Numbered from the stretch's first letter, positions 42,286-52,469 are shown. The stretch is DNA of 64,000 nucleotides from an uncultured Pelagibacteraceae bacterium (GCA_902577285.1 CACGYL010000001.1:1-64000); one strand, 5' to 3'. Program-made: numbers and translations. Notes: a model not told the origin generated them from the sequence alone.

Positions 42286-43549
42286 AAGATTTCTATACAT
42301 ATTAATTTTCATATTTTTAATTAGCTGCAGCCTCTCAAAAAAAGACAAAGACATAAATGATGGATCAATAAATATATTTGAAAAAAATGAACCAATTAAA
42401 AAAGAACTAAATACTGATTTAAAAATAAAATCTCTAACTAAGTTCAAAAATAAACCATTTCAAAATAACAAGACTAATAGTAACGGAAATATTAATTTCG
42501 ACACAAATTTCAAAAAAATATCAAGTAATAAGTTTAGTAAAATAAGAAAATTTGATTCTTATCAACCTGAATTATTTTTTACTAATTTAGGTGAAATAAT
42601 ATTTTTCGATGGAAAGGGTACAATATTTAAATTAAATCAAAATTTTAAAGAGGTTTGGAAAATAAATAATTACAATAAAAAAGAAAAGAAACTTAATCCA
42701 ATTTTATATTTTGCGCAGATTGATAACACTTTGATAGTAAATGATAATCTGTCGAAAGTATATTCAGTTGAGTTAAATACAGGAAAAATTTTATGGTCAA
42801 GATACAGCAGCTCATCATTTAATTCTGATATAAAAGTATTTAAAGATAAATTTTATACAATTGATTTTGATAATGTTATAAGAGCCATATCCTCAAAAAA
42901 TGGAAATGAAATCTGGAGTTTTCAAACGGAAAATTCATTTATTAAATCAGAAAAAAAATTGTCAATTGTTATTAAGGATGAAATTGTTTTTTTTGTAAAC
43001 AATTTAGGAGATATAACTGCACTTGATGTCAACAATGGTAGTCTAGTATGGCAAACCCCTACTCAGTCTAATATGATATACGAAAATGCCTTTAGTCTCG
43101 AAAATTCAGATTTAGTATTTGAAAACAATACTATTTATTTTTCTAATAACAAAAATGAATTTTTTTCTATAGACGCTAGAACAGGAACTATAAAATGGGC
43201 TCAGTCAATAAATTCAAGTTTAAGACCAACCATTATCGAAAATTTAATTTTTACGGTATCAAATGAAGGTTATTTTTTTGTTATAGATGACCCAACTGGC
43301 AATATCATAAGAATTACTGATGTATTAAAAAACTTTAAAGATAAATCTGAGATTAAACCAATTGGGTTTATACATGCTAAAAATAAAATTTATGTTTCAC
43401 TTAGCAATGGAAGAATCGTAACCATTAATTCAACAACAGGTATTCAAGAAAAAATAACCAAAATTAATAATTCAAAAATATCTAGACCTTACGTTCTTAA
43501 TAACAATATGTATTTAATAAAAGATAATGCGCTAATTAAAATTGAGTAA
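42278..43549 (+). CDS. BamB-like PQQ-repeat lipoprotein
   Basis: Lipobox-like LISCS; repeated GxxxW PQQ motifs (NTGKILWSR, NGSLVWQ, RTGTIKWAQ). Confidence 0.78.
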   Translation: MSKRFLYILIFIFLISCSLSKKDKDINDGSINIFEKNEPIKKELNTDLKIKSLTKFKNKPFQNNKTNSNGNINFDTNFKKISSNKFSKIRKFDSYQPELFFTNLGEIIFFDGKGTIFKLNQNFKEVWKINNYNKKEKKLNPILYFAQIDNTLIVNDNLSKVYSVELNTGKILWSRYSSSSFNSDIKVFKDKFYTIDFDNVIRAISSKNGNEIWSFQTENSFIKSEKKLSIVIKDEIVFFVNNLGDITALDVNNGSLVWQTPTQSNMIYENAFSLENSDLVFENNTIYFSNNKNEFFSIDARTGTIKWAQSINSSLRPTIIENLIFTVSNEGYFFVIDDPTGNIIRITDVLKNFKDKSEIKPIGFIHAKNKIYVSLSNGRIVTINSTTGIQEKITKINNSKISRPYVLNNNMYLIKDNALIKIE

Positions 43550-43977
43550 TGTTCTTAAAAATTCTTGAAAAATTAGGAAGAAAAAAAGTAGTTTTAGATA
43601 GAGGCCCCTCACATCCAGAGTTTGATAAAGCAAAACCTTGGATGAATAGGTACTATATTCTATTCAGACATAGGCCAAAGTGGTTTCCATTTAATATTCT
43701 TATTCATGAAATGTTAGATGATGATCATGGTGATGGCGTCCATAACCATTTATTTCCTTATATCACAATCATTTTAAGAGGAGGGTATTGGGAAACATTA
43801 AAAACAGGAAAGGTTTGGCGAGCACCTGGATATATAGGATTTAGGTCAGCTAACAATTTCCATAGAGTAGACTTGGAGCCAGGAACTAGACCAATGACTA
43901 TATTTTTAGCAGGTCCATATGGATTTAGAAAAGGACCAAGATCAGAATACGGAATAGATTTCAAAACAAAAAAATGA
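43549..43977 (+). CDS. Cupin-like conserved protein
   Basis: HEMLDDDHGDGVHNHLFPYITIILRGGYWE. Confidence 0.65.
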   Translation: MFLKILEKLGRKKVVLDRGPSHPEFDKAKPWMNRYYILFRHRPKWFPFNILIHEMLDDDHGDGVHNHLFPYITIILRGGYWETLKTGKVWRAPGYIGFRSANNFHRVDLEPGTRPMTIFLAGPYGFRKGPRSEYGIDFKTKK

Positions 43978-45032
43978 ATTTAAAAAAATCTTTTCTAAAA
44001 TACTGTGAAGATAAAGAATTAGAAATAAATGAAAATCAAATAAATATAGTCATGAAATTAAATGAATATTATAATCTTAATTTTAATCGATCTCTTATAG
44101 AAAAAATATTCAAAGATAAAAAAAATAAATTAGGTTTATATTTAGTTGGAGATGTTGGTGTAGGTAAGACCATGATTTTAAACTTTTTTTTTGAAAATTT
44201 GAAAGAAAAAAAATCAAGACTACACTTCAATGAGTTTATGGTCAAATTTCATGACTTTATATTTGAAAATAAAAAAAATGGAAATAATAAAGGGTTAGAA
44301 AAATTTGTTAAAGGTTTAAGTGACCAAACAAAAATATTATATTTTGATGAATTTCAAGTTACAAATATTGTTGATGCAATGATTTTGGGCAAATTATTTG
44401 AAAGAATATTTGATCAAAATATCAAAGTTATTTTTTCATCTAATATTAAAATTAAAAACCTTTACAAAAATGGATTACAAAGAGATCAATTTATTCCTTT
44501 TTTAAAAATTCTAGAAAATAATTGTACAGAATTAGAGCTCAATATTGATGAAGATTATAGAACCACTAAAAATTCAAATTTAAATCGATTTTTATTCCCA
44601 ATAGATAAATCATCAAATTTTAAGTTCAATAAATCTTTTAGAAAAGCTACAAAGAATAAAAAACTAACCACCATGTCATTGGAGGTAAAAGGGCGAAAAT
44701 TAGAATTTGAAAAATTTTATGAAGGAGTTCTAAAGGTAACTTTCGAAGAAATTTGTAACAGAAATCTTGGATCTGAAGATTACATTCAAATTGCAGATGA
44801 AAGTGAACTTATCTATATTGAAAACCTTCCTAACTTTAATGAGAGTAACTCTAACCAGCAACAAAGGTTTATCACTTTTATCGATATTATTTATGAAAAA
44901 AAAATACCATTGATGATCAAATCTGAAGTTGAATTAGAATCACTCCAGTCCGCTGATAGCCTGAACGAACCATTTAAAAGAACCAAAAGTCGATTGTATG
45001 AACTAACATCAAAAAATTTTATTAATTTATGA
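43974..45032 (+). CDS. zapE: AFG1/ZapE-family ATPase
   Basis: GLYLVGDVGVGKTMILNFFF Walker A; LYFDEFQVTNIVDAMIL. Confidence 0.9.
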   Translation: MNLKKSFLKYCEDKELEINENQINIVMKLNEYYNLNFNRSLIEKIFKDKKNKLGLYLVGDVGVGKTMILNFFFENLKEKKSRLHFNEFMVKFHDFIFENKKNGNNKGLEKFVKGLSDQTKILYFDEFQVTNIVDAMILGKLFERIFDQNIKVIFSSNIKIKNLYKNGLQRDQFIPFLKILENNCTELELNIDEDYRTTKNSNLNRFLFPIDKSSNFKFNKSFRKATKNKKLTTMSLEVKGRKLEFEKFYEGVLKVTFEEICNRNLGSEDYIQIADESELIYIENLPNFNESNSNQQQRFITFIDIIYEKKIPLMIKSEVELESLQSADSLNEPFKRTKSRLYELTSKNFINL

Positions 45033-45448
45033 AACAAGAATTTTATTATCTTAAAATAAATACCAATGGTCAAAAACTTTATGAATTTACTGAAGACACT
45101 ATTAGATGGATTTATAATAATAAATTTAAAAATGGAATTATTAATTTAAGCATTCAACACACTAGTGCATCATTAATTATTCAAGAAAATGCTGACCAAG
45201 ATGTACAAAAAGATCTCATTAATTATTTTGATAAATTGGTACCTATGGATAATAGGTTGTATTCCCATACTACTGAGGGAAAAGACGATATGCCTGCTCA
45301 TATCAAATCTGCTTTAACCAATAATCAAATTTCTTTAAGTATAAAAGATAGTGAATTACTGCTTGGAACCTGGCAAGGTGTTTATTTATTTGAACATAGA
45401 CTACAAGCAACAACAAGAACTATAGTTCACCATTTTTTTGGAGACTAA
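45029..45448 (+). CDS. YjbQ-family protein
   Basis: LSIQHTSASLIIQENADQDV...YSHTTEGKDDMPAHIKSAL...LGTWQGVYLFEHR. Confidence 0.93.
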   Translation: MKQEFYYLKINTNGQKLYEFTEDTIRWIYNNKFKNGIINLSIQHTSASLIIQENADQDVQKDLINYFDKLVPMDNRLYSHTTEGKDDMPAHIKSALTNNQISLSIKDSELLLGTWQGVYLFEHRLQATTRTIVHHFFGD

Positions 45449-46869
45449 TTTTTTTTCTTAATTGATTGAAAAGCCCTCAAAGCATCAGCCCTAGCTCTTT
45501 CATGAATAACAATTGGCATAGGATAATCTGAACCTATAATAGTATTTATTACTTCTTGATATTTTCTTTCCATCTCCCAAGGTTTATGAATAAATTTTGT
45601 AGGCACTTTATTTAATTCAGGAACCCATTTTTTTACATATTCTCCTTGTTTATCGAATTTTTCACCCTGTAGAATTGGGTTAAAAATTCTGAAATATGGA
45701 GCAGCATCAGCTCCACATCCCGCTACCCATTGCCATTGAGCAACATTATTTGCTTCATTAAAATCAAGTAGACAATTTCTGAAATATTTTTCTCCTTCTG
45801 TCCAATTTATTCTTAAATGTTTAACTAGAAATGATCCAACAACCATTCTAATTCTATTATGCATCCAACCCGTTTCATATAATTCTCTCATTCCAGCATC
45901 AACAATAGGATAGCCGGTCATTCCTTTTTTCCATGCATTTAAAAATTTAGCATTATTAACCCACGGGAAATTATCAAATTCTTTTCTTAGATTTCCCTTT
46001 AGCATTTCTGGAAAGTAATTAATAAGACTATGTGAAAACTCTCTCCAACCAATTTCATTAGTGTATTTTTTTACACTTATATTTTTAGACTTTAATTTTT
46101 TACATTTCTCCCAGATATCACCAACATTAATCTGTCCATTTCTAATATATGGAGAAAGTTTTGATGTTCCATTAATAGAAGGAAAGTCACGGTCCACACC
46201 ATAATTTAATATTTTTTTATTTACAAAGTTATCTAAGTATTCATGAGCCTTACTTTCTGAAGGTATCCAGTATTTCTCAAACTTCATATACCATTTTGAC
46301 TTAGGTAAAATCTCTTCAGATTTTATTTGTTTTTTAAATAGCACTTCTATCTTTTTACATTTTTTGATCTTGTTTATTTTATCTGGAAGTCTTTCTAAAT
46401 AATATTGCTCTGCATTTCTCCAAAAAGGACTATAAACTTTAAAAGGCGTTCCATCATTTTTTGTAATTTTACTATATTCATTTAGCACATTCCCTTTAAA
46501 AAATTTAAAATCAATTTTTTTATTAGTTAAATCTTTTCCAATTTTTTTATCTTTATCTAATTCAGTAGGTTCATAAACTTTATTCCAATAAATAGAAATT
46601 TTATTATTAGATTTTAATTTAGAAAAAAAATTAATTTCATCATCTTTAATTATTTCTAATCCAATATTAAATTTTTTTAAATCAGAACTAAAACTTTCAA
46701 GAGATTTACTTAGCCACCACTTTTGTGCCTCTCTTTTATTATCAAAAATATTATTATTAAAAATGAAAACTGCAGTTACAAGGTCATGATTATTTGTAGC
46801 ATAAGTTAATGCATCATTATTGTTTATGCGAAAATCATCTCTTAACCAAACAAGAGCCTTGTTAGACAT
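45445..46869 (-). CDS. phrB: Deoxyribodipyrimidine photo-lyase
   Basis: WLRDDFRINNNDAL; WMHNRIRMVVGSFLVKHL; NNVAQWQWVAGCGADAAPYFRIFNP. Confidence 0.95.
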   Translation of the reverse strand: MSNKALVWLRDDFRINNNDALTYATNNHDLVTAVFIFNNNIFDNKREAQKWWLSKSLESFSSDLKKFNIGLEIIKDDEINFFSKLKSNNKISIYWNKVYEPTELDKDKKIGKDLTNKKIDFKFFKGNVLNEYSKITKNDGTPFKVYSPFWRNAEQYYLERLPDKINKIKKCKKIEVLFKKQIKSEEILPKSKWYMKFEKYWIPSESKAHEYLDNFVNKKILNYGVDRDFPSINGTSKLSPYIRNGQINVGDIWEKCKKLKSKNISVKKYTNEIGWREFSHSLINYFPEMLKGNLRKEFDNFPWVNNAKFLNAWKKGMTGYPIVDAGMRELYETGWMHNRIRMVVGSFLVKHLRINWTEGEKYFRNCLLDFNEANNVAQWQWVAGCGADAAPYFRIFNPILQGEKFDKQGEYVKKWVPELNKVPTKFIHKPWEMERKYQEVINTIIGSDYPMPIVIHERARADALRAFQSIKKKN

Positions 46870-48007
46870 TTGATAACTTTTCTGATCCTTTGGAAAGAAG
46901 TTTGTTATATAATTTTATGTCTGTATCACCTTCGCATCCAATCAATAAAACATTTGCATTCATATCTAATTCAAGATCTTTTTTAATTTGTTCGTTATTG
47001 CAACTTACGTTTAGACTAATTACAGCAGGTGCTGAACATTCGCCCGCAATAATTTTGTCATCTCCAAAGTATCCTTTGGCCAACATTGCAACTGATAACG
47101 GAATGTCGTCATCAGGAATACTTAAACAATTATTTACTGAATTCTTAAGAATTTGCCATGGGACCAATGATACCTCTCCACATGACATTCCACCCATGAT
47201 ACTTTCTTTTTCAATTTCAACTTTTGTAAGTTTGCCAGCATCAATACTTTTCAATACACAATCTGCATTTTCTGGCTCAATAACAATAATCTTAGGAATT
47301 CTTTTAAAATACCTTGCAACACCTGCTATTACTCCAGATGCCATACCTCCAACACCTGCTTGTAAGAAAATATGCGTAATATATTGATCAGTTTGTTTTG
47401 ATATTTCTTCAATCATTACGGAATACCCAGCCATCGTAAGTTTTGGAACTGTGAGATAATTTTCCCATGCCACATCTTGCACAATTTCCCAGCCATTTTT
47501 TTTAGATTGTTTAATGCACTCATTTAGAGAGTTTTCATAATTTCCTTCAACTTGAACTACATCAGCACCAAGTTTTCTCATTTCATCAGCACGTGTATCA
47601 CTAACAAATTCACTTATGAAGATTTTACAGGCAATTCCCAATCTTTTTGCTCCCCATGCAACTGATTTGCCATGATTCCCAGCGGTTGCAGTTGCCACAA
47701 CTACATTTTTGTTTCCAGAAGAGACTTGCTCTACAGCATAAGCGCCACCAAGAGCTTTAAATGATTTGAGGCCAAACCTTTTTGATTCATCTTTATAAAA
47801 AATATTTTTTAGCCCTAGATTTTTTGAAAGTTTGTTTAAATTAAGAAGAGGGGTAGGAGCATAAGTTTCCCAATTGGATATTGTATTATATGCTTTATCA
47901 ATTGCACTTTTGTCCAATACATCTAATATTTTTTCTCTACTAAATGAATAATTATTGTTTTCTATAAATGATGAAAATTTTTTAATCTGTCTATAGTCAA
48001 TAGACAT
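46862..48007 (-). CDS. Diaminopropionate ammonia-lyase-like PLP enzyme
   Basis: KDESKRFGLKSFKALGGAYA PLP-Lys motif; TATAGNHGKSVAWGA; LQAGVGGMASG. Confidence 0.82.
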   Translation of the reverse strand: MSIDYRQIKKFSSFIENNNYSFSREKILDVLDKSAIDKAYNTISNWETYAPTPLLNLNKLSKNLGLKNIFYKDESKRFGLKSFKALGGAYAVEQVSSGNKNVVVATATAGNHGKSVAWGAKRLGIACKIFISEFVSDTRADEMRKLGADVVQVEGNYENSLNECIKQSKKNGWEIVQDVAWENYLTVPKLTMAGYSVMIEEISKQTDQYITHIFLQAGVGGMASGVIAGVARYFKRIPKIIVIEPENADCVLKSIDAGKLTKVEIEKESIMGGMSCGEVSLVPWQILKNSVNNCLSIPDDDIPLSVAMLAKGYFGDDKIIAGECSAPAVISLNVSCNNEQIKKDLELDMNANVLLIGCEGDTDIKLYNKLLSKGSEKLSNV

Positions 48008-48010
48008 ACT

Positions 48011-49336
48011 TTAACAATCTAAGGTATTAGATCTTTCCCATTTTGTAATAGGTTTAAGTTTGTTAAAATTTTCTTTTAATTTAAAACTTTTAATTTCAGA
48101 ATTTTTTAATTTTAAATAACTATTTAAAACATCTTTTCCAAAGGCATTTTTTAAGACGGTATTTGAATTCAACATATTAAGTGAGGCTTCTAAAGTATTT
48201 GGTAATTTTTTTAAATTTGGATATTTTTTATGATCTGTATACATATTACAAAATAATGGTCTACCTGGATTTATTTTTTTTCTGATACCGTTTATACCTG
48301 CTGCCAAAACCCCCGCTTGTAATAAATATGGATTTGCTGAGCCATCCATTAGTCTTAGTTCAAATCTTCCTGGATCAGGAACTCTTATCATATGAGTTCT
48401 ATTGTTTCCCGTATAAGAAATACTACTTGGAGACCAAGTCGCCCCAGAAGTTGTTGGCGGTGCATTTATTCGTCTGTAACTATTTAATGTTGGATTGAAA
48501 AACGCTGATAAAGAACCTGCATTTTTAATTATGCCACCTAAGAAATTATATGCCAATTTACTTAGACCCAACTTATCGTTTTTATCTAAAAATATATTTT
48601 TTTTCTTTTTCCAAAGTGAAATATGAGCATGACATCCGTTCCCTGTAAGTTTTTCAAAAGGCTTAGGCATAAACGTAGCTCTGAGACCATGTTTTTCAGC
48701 TAATGTCTTTACCATAAATTTGAAGAATGTATGTCTATCTGCTGTAGTTAAACAGTCAGTATAATCCCAGTTCATTTCAAATTGACCATTTGCGTCTTCA
48801 TGATCATTTTGATACGGGTTCCACCCCATTTCAATCATGCAGTCACATATTTCCTTAATTAAATCATATTGTCTCATTAGGGATGATTGATCATAACAAG
48901 GTTTAGATTGTGTATCTCTTTGATCAGCTATTGAACTACCATCAGGTGAAATAAGAAAATACTCACATTCAACGCCAGACTTCATTGAATAGCCCTCATT
49001 AGATAGTGCTTTTATTTGGTTTTTTAACATTACTCTAGGAGATGCATCCACAGGTTTACCATCCATCCACAAGTCTGAGGCAAGCCATCCCACTTCTTTA
49101 TTCCATGGTAATTGAATTAAACTATCTGGATCTGGTATTGCAAACATATCAGAGTCTGCTGGTGACATATCAAGCCATGCTGCAAATCCTGCAAAACCCG
49201 CACCAGTTTTTTGCATTTCTTTTATTGCACGTGCAGGTACTAATTTTGATCTTAATACACCGAATAAATCTACAAAACTTATTAAAAAATATTTAATTTT
49301 CTTTGATTTAGCAATATTCGATAAATTTTTAGGCAT
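48011..49336 (-). CDS. Glutamine synthetase-family ligase (GlnT/type III-like), second copy
   Basis: NGCHAHISLWKKK; NRTHMIRVPDPGRFELRLMDGSANPYLL; DHEDANGQFEMNW. Confidence 0.87.
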   Translation of the reverse strand: MPKNLSNIAKSKKIKYFLISFVDLFGVLRSKLVPARAIKEMQKTGAGFAGFAAWLDMSPADSDMFAIPDPDSLIQLPWNKEVGWLASDLWMDGKPVDASPRVMLKNQIKALSNEGYSMKSGVECEYFLISPDGSSIADQRDTQSKPCYDQSSLMRQYDLIKEICDCMIEMGWNPYQNDHEDANGQFEMNWDYTDCLTTADRHTFFKFMVKTLAEKHGLRATFMPKPFEKLTGNGCHAHISLWKKKKNIFLDKNDKLGLSKLAYNFLGGIIKNAGSLSAFFNPTLNSYRRINAPPTTSGATWSPSSISYTGNNRTHMIRVPDPGRFELRLMDGSANPYLLQAGVLAAGINGIRKKINPGRPLFCNMYTDHKKYPNLKKLPNTLEASLNMLNSNTVLKNAFGKDVLNSYLKLKNSEIKSFKLKENFNKLKPITKWERSNTLDC

Positions 49337-49375
49337 TCATAAATATACTACGAATTATTTGATAACTATCAATAA

Positions 49376-50695
49376 CTATTTCTTTTCAATTCCTGGTATC
49401 CAGCTAGTTCCAGCCAAAGGGACTCTCGCCATTGCTGCAGCTTCAACAGTTAATGCACATAAATCTTCTGGCTCTAAATTATGAAGACTATTTTTTCCAC
49501 AGGCTCTAGCTATTGTTTGCGCTTCAAGAGACATTACTTTTAAATAATTTGAAAGTTTTCTACCTGCTTTTTTTGGATCTAGTCTTTTCATTAAATTTGG
49601 ATTTTGAGTTGAAATTCCAGCAGGATCATTTCCTTCATGCCAATCATCATATGCTCCAGCTTTTGTTCCAAGTTTTTCATATTCTTTTTCCCACTTAGGA
49701 TCATTATCACCGATTGCAATCATTGCTGCACTACCAATTGATACTGCATCTGCACCTAAAGCAAGAGCTTTTGCAACATCTGCACCATTTCTAATTCCAC
49801 CAGAAATTATTAGCTGAACTTCTCTGTGAGAATTTAAATCATGTAATGCATCTACAGCAGGTCTTATGCAGGCCAAAGTTGGTTGCCCAACATTTTCAAT
49901 AAATACCTCTTGAGTAGCAGCTGTACCACCTTGCATACCATCTAGTACAACAACATCTGCACCTGCTTTAACAGCTAAAGCAGTATCATAATAAGGTCTA
50001 GCTCCTGCAATTTTTATAAATATTGGAACTTTCCATTTTGTAATTTCTCTCAATTCTAAAATTTTTATTTTTAAATCATCTGGACCAGTCCAATCTGGAT
50101 GACGACACGCAGATCTTTGGTCAATTCCTTTTGGTAAAGTTCTCATCTCTGCAACTCGATCATCTATTTTTTGTCCTAGCAACATTCCTCCACCACCTGG
50201 TTTTGCTCCCTGTCCAATTACCACCTCAATTGCATCCGCCTTCCTCAAGTCATTTGGATTCATTCCATATCTTGAGGGCAAAAGTTGATAAACTAAATTT
50301 TTAGACTGACCTCTTTCTTCTGGTGTCATTCCTCCATCTCCAGTAGTTGTAGATGTGCCAGCTTCACTTGCGCCTCTACCTAACGCTTCTTTAGCAGGAC
50401 CTGATAGAGCGCCAAAGCTCATTCCCGCAATTGTAATTGGTATATCAAGTTCCAAAGGTTTTTTGGCGTATTTAGTTCCTAATTTTACATTTGTAGTACA
50501 TTTTTCTCTATATCCTTCTAGTGGATATCTAGACATTGAAGCACCCAAAAATAATAAATCATCAAAATGTGGAAGTTTTCTTTTTGAGCCTCCGCCTCGG
50601 ATGTCATAAATTCCTGTTTCAGCTGCTCTTCTAATCTCTGAATTAGTGTATTCATCAAAAGTCCAAGACTGACGTGGGTGAGTTTTATTTTTCAT
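49376..50695 (-). CDS. GltB2-domain (FMN) glutamate-synthase-like protein, GlxD/MgsC paralogue without Fe-S cysteines
   Basis: IGQGAKPGGGGMLLGQKIDDRVAEMR, GADAVSIGSAAMIAIG; motif GAYDDWHEGNDPAGISTQNP. Confidence 0.88.
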   Translation of the reverse strand: MKNKTHPRQSWTFDEYTNSEIRRAAETGIYDIRGGGSKRKLPHFDDLLFLGASMSRYPLEGYREKCTTNVKLGTKYAKKPLELDIPITIAGMSFGALSGPAKEALGRGASEAGTSTTTGDGGMTPEERGQSKNLVYQLLPSRYGMNPNDLRKADAIEVVIGQGAKPGGGGMLLGQKIDDRVAEMRTLPKGIDQRSACRHPDWTGPDDLKIKILELREITKWKVPIFIKIAGARPYYDTALAVKAGADVVVLDGMQGGTAATQEVFIENVGQPTLACIRPAVDALHDLNSHREVQLIISGGIRNGADVAKALALGADAVSIGSAAMIAIGDNDPKWEKEYEKLGTKAGAYDDWHEGNDPAGISTQNPNLMKRLDPKKAGRKLSNYLKVMSLEAQTIARACGKNSLHNLEPEDLCALTVEAAAMARVPLAGTSWIPGIEKK

Positions 50696-50697
50696 AA

Positions 50698-51390
50698 TTA
50701 ATAGTTAGATACATTATCAATATTAAAATTATATAATTTTCTTGCTGATCCATATCTTTTAAATTGCTCTGGTTTGATATTTGACCCAGCTTTTTTTAAA
50801 AGTTCTTTCAATTTAGTTTTATGCTGTTTATTCATTTTTTTTTCTTCACAATCTGCTCCTAAAGATTTTACTTTTCCTTTCACGTATATATTTGTTTCAT
50901 ACAAGCTATCACCTAATGCTTCACCTGCATCACCACAAACAACTAGATTTCCAGATTGTGCCATAAATGCAGACATATGACCAACAGATCCTTTTACTAT
51001 TATATCAATACCTTTCATTGATATTCCGCATCTTGAACTTGCATTACCATCAATAATTAAAGTTCCGCCATGAGCAGTTGCCCCTGCAGATTGTGATGCA
51101 TTTCCTTTTACATGAACTTTTCCAGACATCATATTTTCAGCTACTCCAGTTCCTACATTTCCATCAACTATAATATTTGCATTTTGGTTCATACCTGCAC
51201 AATAATATCCTACGTGACCTTTGATGGTTACATCAATATTTTCTGTAAGACCTGCACAGATAGCATGATTACCTTCAGGGTTTGATACTACAAAGTCTCT
51301 TTTATTTTTTTTTCGATCAATATTTTGAAGTTTTTCATTCACAGATCTTAATTTTAATTTCTTTAAATCAAGTATCATTATTTCCCCCAA
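50698..51390 (-). CDS. GXGXG-domain glutamate-synthase-like protein, GlxC/MgsB paralogue
   Basis: Repeated beta-helix pattern (GHVGYYCAGMNQNANIIVDGNVGTGVAENMMSGKVHVKGNA). Confidence 0.87.
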   Translation of the reverse strand: MGEIMILDLKKLKLRSVNEKLQNIDRKKNKRDFVVSNPEGNHAICAGLTENIDVTIKGHVGYYCAGMNQNANIIVDGNVGTGVAENMMSGKVHVKGNASQSAGATAHGGTLIIDGNASSRCGISMKGIDIIVKGSVGHMSAFMAQSGNLVVCGDAGEALGDSLYETNIYVKGKVKSLGADCEEKKMNKQHKTKLKELLKKAGSNIKPEQFKRYGSARKLYNFNIDNVSNY

Positions 51391-52256
51391 GAATAAACGA
51401 TACCTGGTTCAGGTTCAAAAATTTTTGCATTATTTACATTTGGTAAATGTGCCATCGCTTGAAACTCTGATGAAATTGCTACATAGTCTTTTGTTTCAGC
51501 GATAACAGCAGGCTTGCATGCAATCTCATCTCTTAGAACTGCAAAACCACTATGTGTTCCTGCAATAAAAGTATAAAACCCATCCAAATCGCTTAAGCCT
51601 TTATTTAATGTTTGTTTTAAATTTCTTTGTTTTAAACTATCTGAAATATAACCAGCTGCTACTTCAGTATCATTATCAGAATTAAATTTTGATCCATTCT
51701 TTTTTAATTTTCTTCTTAGATTATTATGATTAGACAAAGATCCGTTATGCACTAAGCATTCATCTTCACCTGTAGAGTAGGGGTGCGATCCATCAGTTGT
51801 AATTGCACTTTCTGTAGCCATTCTTGTATGGCCAATAGCATGAGTTCCTGAGAAATTATCTAGATCAAATTTTTTGACAACATTACTTGGTTTGCCAACT
51901 TGTTTAAAAATTTCGATAGATTTTCCGTAACCGACTAAAGATATTCCCTTAAAACCCTCTAAAATAGGTAAAATTTTACTTGGTTTTTCAGTAGATTTTA
52001 AAATTACGTGGTCTGAATTTTTATCTAATTTAGTTAATATTATTTTTTTTTTAATCTCTTTTCTAAATTTTTCAAAACTCACTTCATTTAAACAAATTGA
52101 GTACTTGTAGATTTTATTTTTATTTTTGTTGTATATGGCAAAACCTGCACTATCAGGACCCCTAGACTCCATACTGATTAACATTTTAGAAAGCATTCCA
52201 CCTAAGGATTTTTCAAATTTTTTAGATTTTAAATAAATTCCAACAATGCCACACAT
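51378..52256 (-). CDS. Class II glutamine amidotransferase, GlxB/MgsA paralogue
   Basis: MCGIVGIY Ntn-Cys; AIGHTRMATESAITTDGSHPY; LVHNGSLSNHNNLR. Confidence 0.9.
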   Translation of the reverse strand: MCGIVGIYLKSKKFEKSLGGMLSKMLISMESRGPDSAGFAIYNKNKNKIYKYSICLNEVSFEKFRKEIKKKIILTKLDKNSDHVILKSTEKPSKILPILEGFKGISLVGYGKSIEIFKQVGKPSNVVKKFDLDNFSGTHAIGHTRMATESAITTDGSHPYSTGEDECLVHNGSLSNHNNLRRKLKKNGSKFNSDNDTEVAAGYISDSLKQRNLKQTLNKGLSDLDGFYTFIAGTHSGFAVLRDEIACKPAVIAETKDYVAISSEFQAMAHLPNVNNAKIFEPEPGIVYSWGK

Positions 52257-52264
52257 AAAATATT

Positions 52265-52423
52265 TTAAAGTAGTGATAATAATTGGTCTTTATAGTAAAG
52301 CACATTGACTATAACAATGATAATGATTGCGGCATAGACACCATATTTAGCTTTAGGCCATGCCAATCTTGCCATTTTACTTGGTGTTTTATTTATTTGA
52401 TTTTCTTTATCTTTTTCTTCCAT
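52265..52423 (-). CDS. Small single-TM protein, 52 aa (below ORF-track threshold)
   Basis: Manual translation: MEEKDKENQINKTPSKMARLAWPKAKYGVYAAIIIIVIVNVLYYKDQLLSLL*; fills the gap between Amt region and GlxB-like gene. Confidence 0.6.
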   Translation of the reverse strand: MEEKDKENQINKTPSKMARLAWPKAKYGVYAAIIIIVIVNVLYYKDQLLSLL

Positions 52424-52430
52424 GATTGTT

Positions 52431-52458
52431 TAAGGGCGCATAATGTAATGCGCCCTTA
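52431..52458 (-). other. GC-rich intergenic hairpin between two small-protein ORFs
   Basis: TAAGGGCGCA-8 nt-TGCGCCCTTA, 10-bp perfect stem, no U-tract. Confidence 0.75.
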
Positions 52459-52469
52459 TAAAGATTTAT

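Noticed and set aside
46890-47387. 165-aa plus-strand ORF
   Set aside because: Antisense to diaminopropionate ammonia-lyase-like gene with clear PLP motifs.
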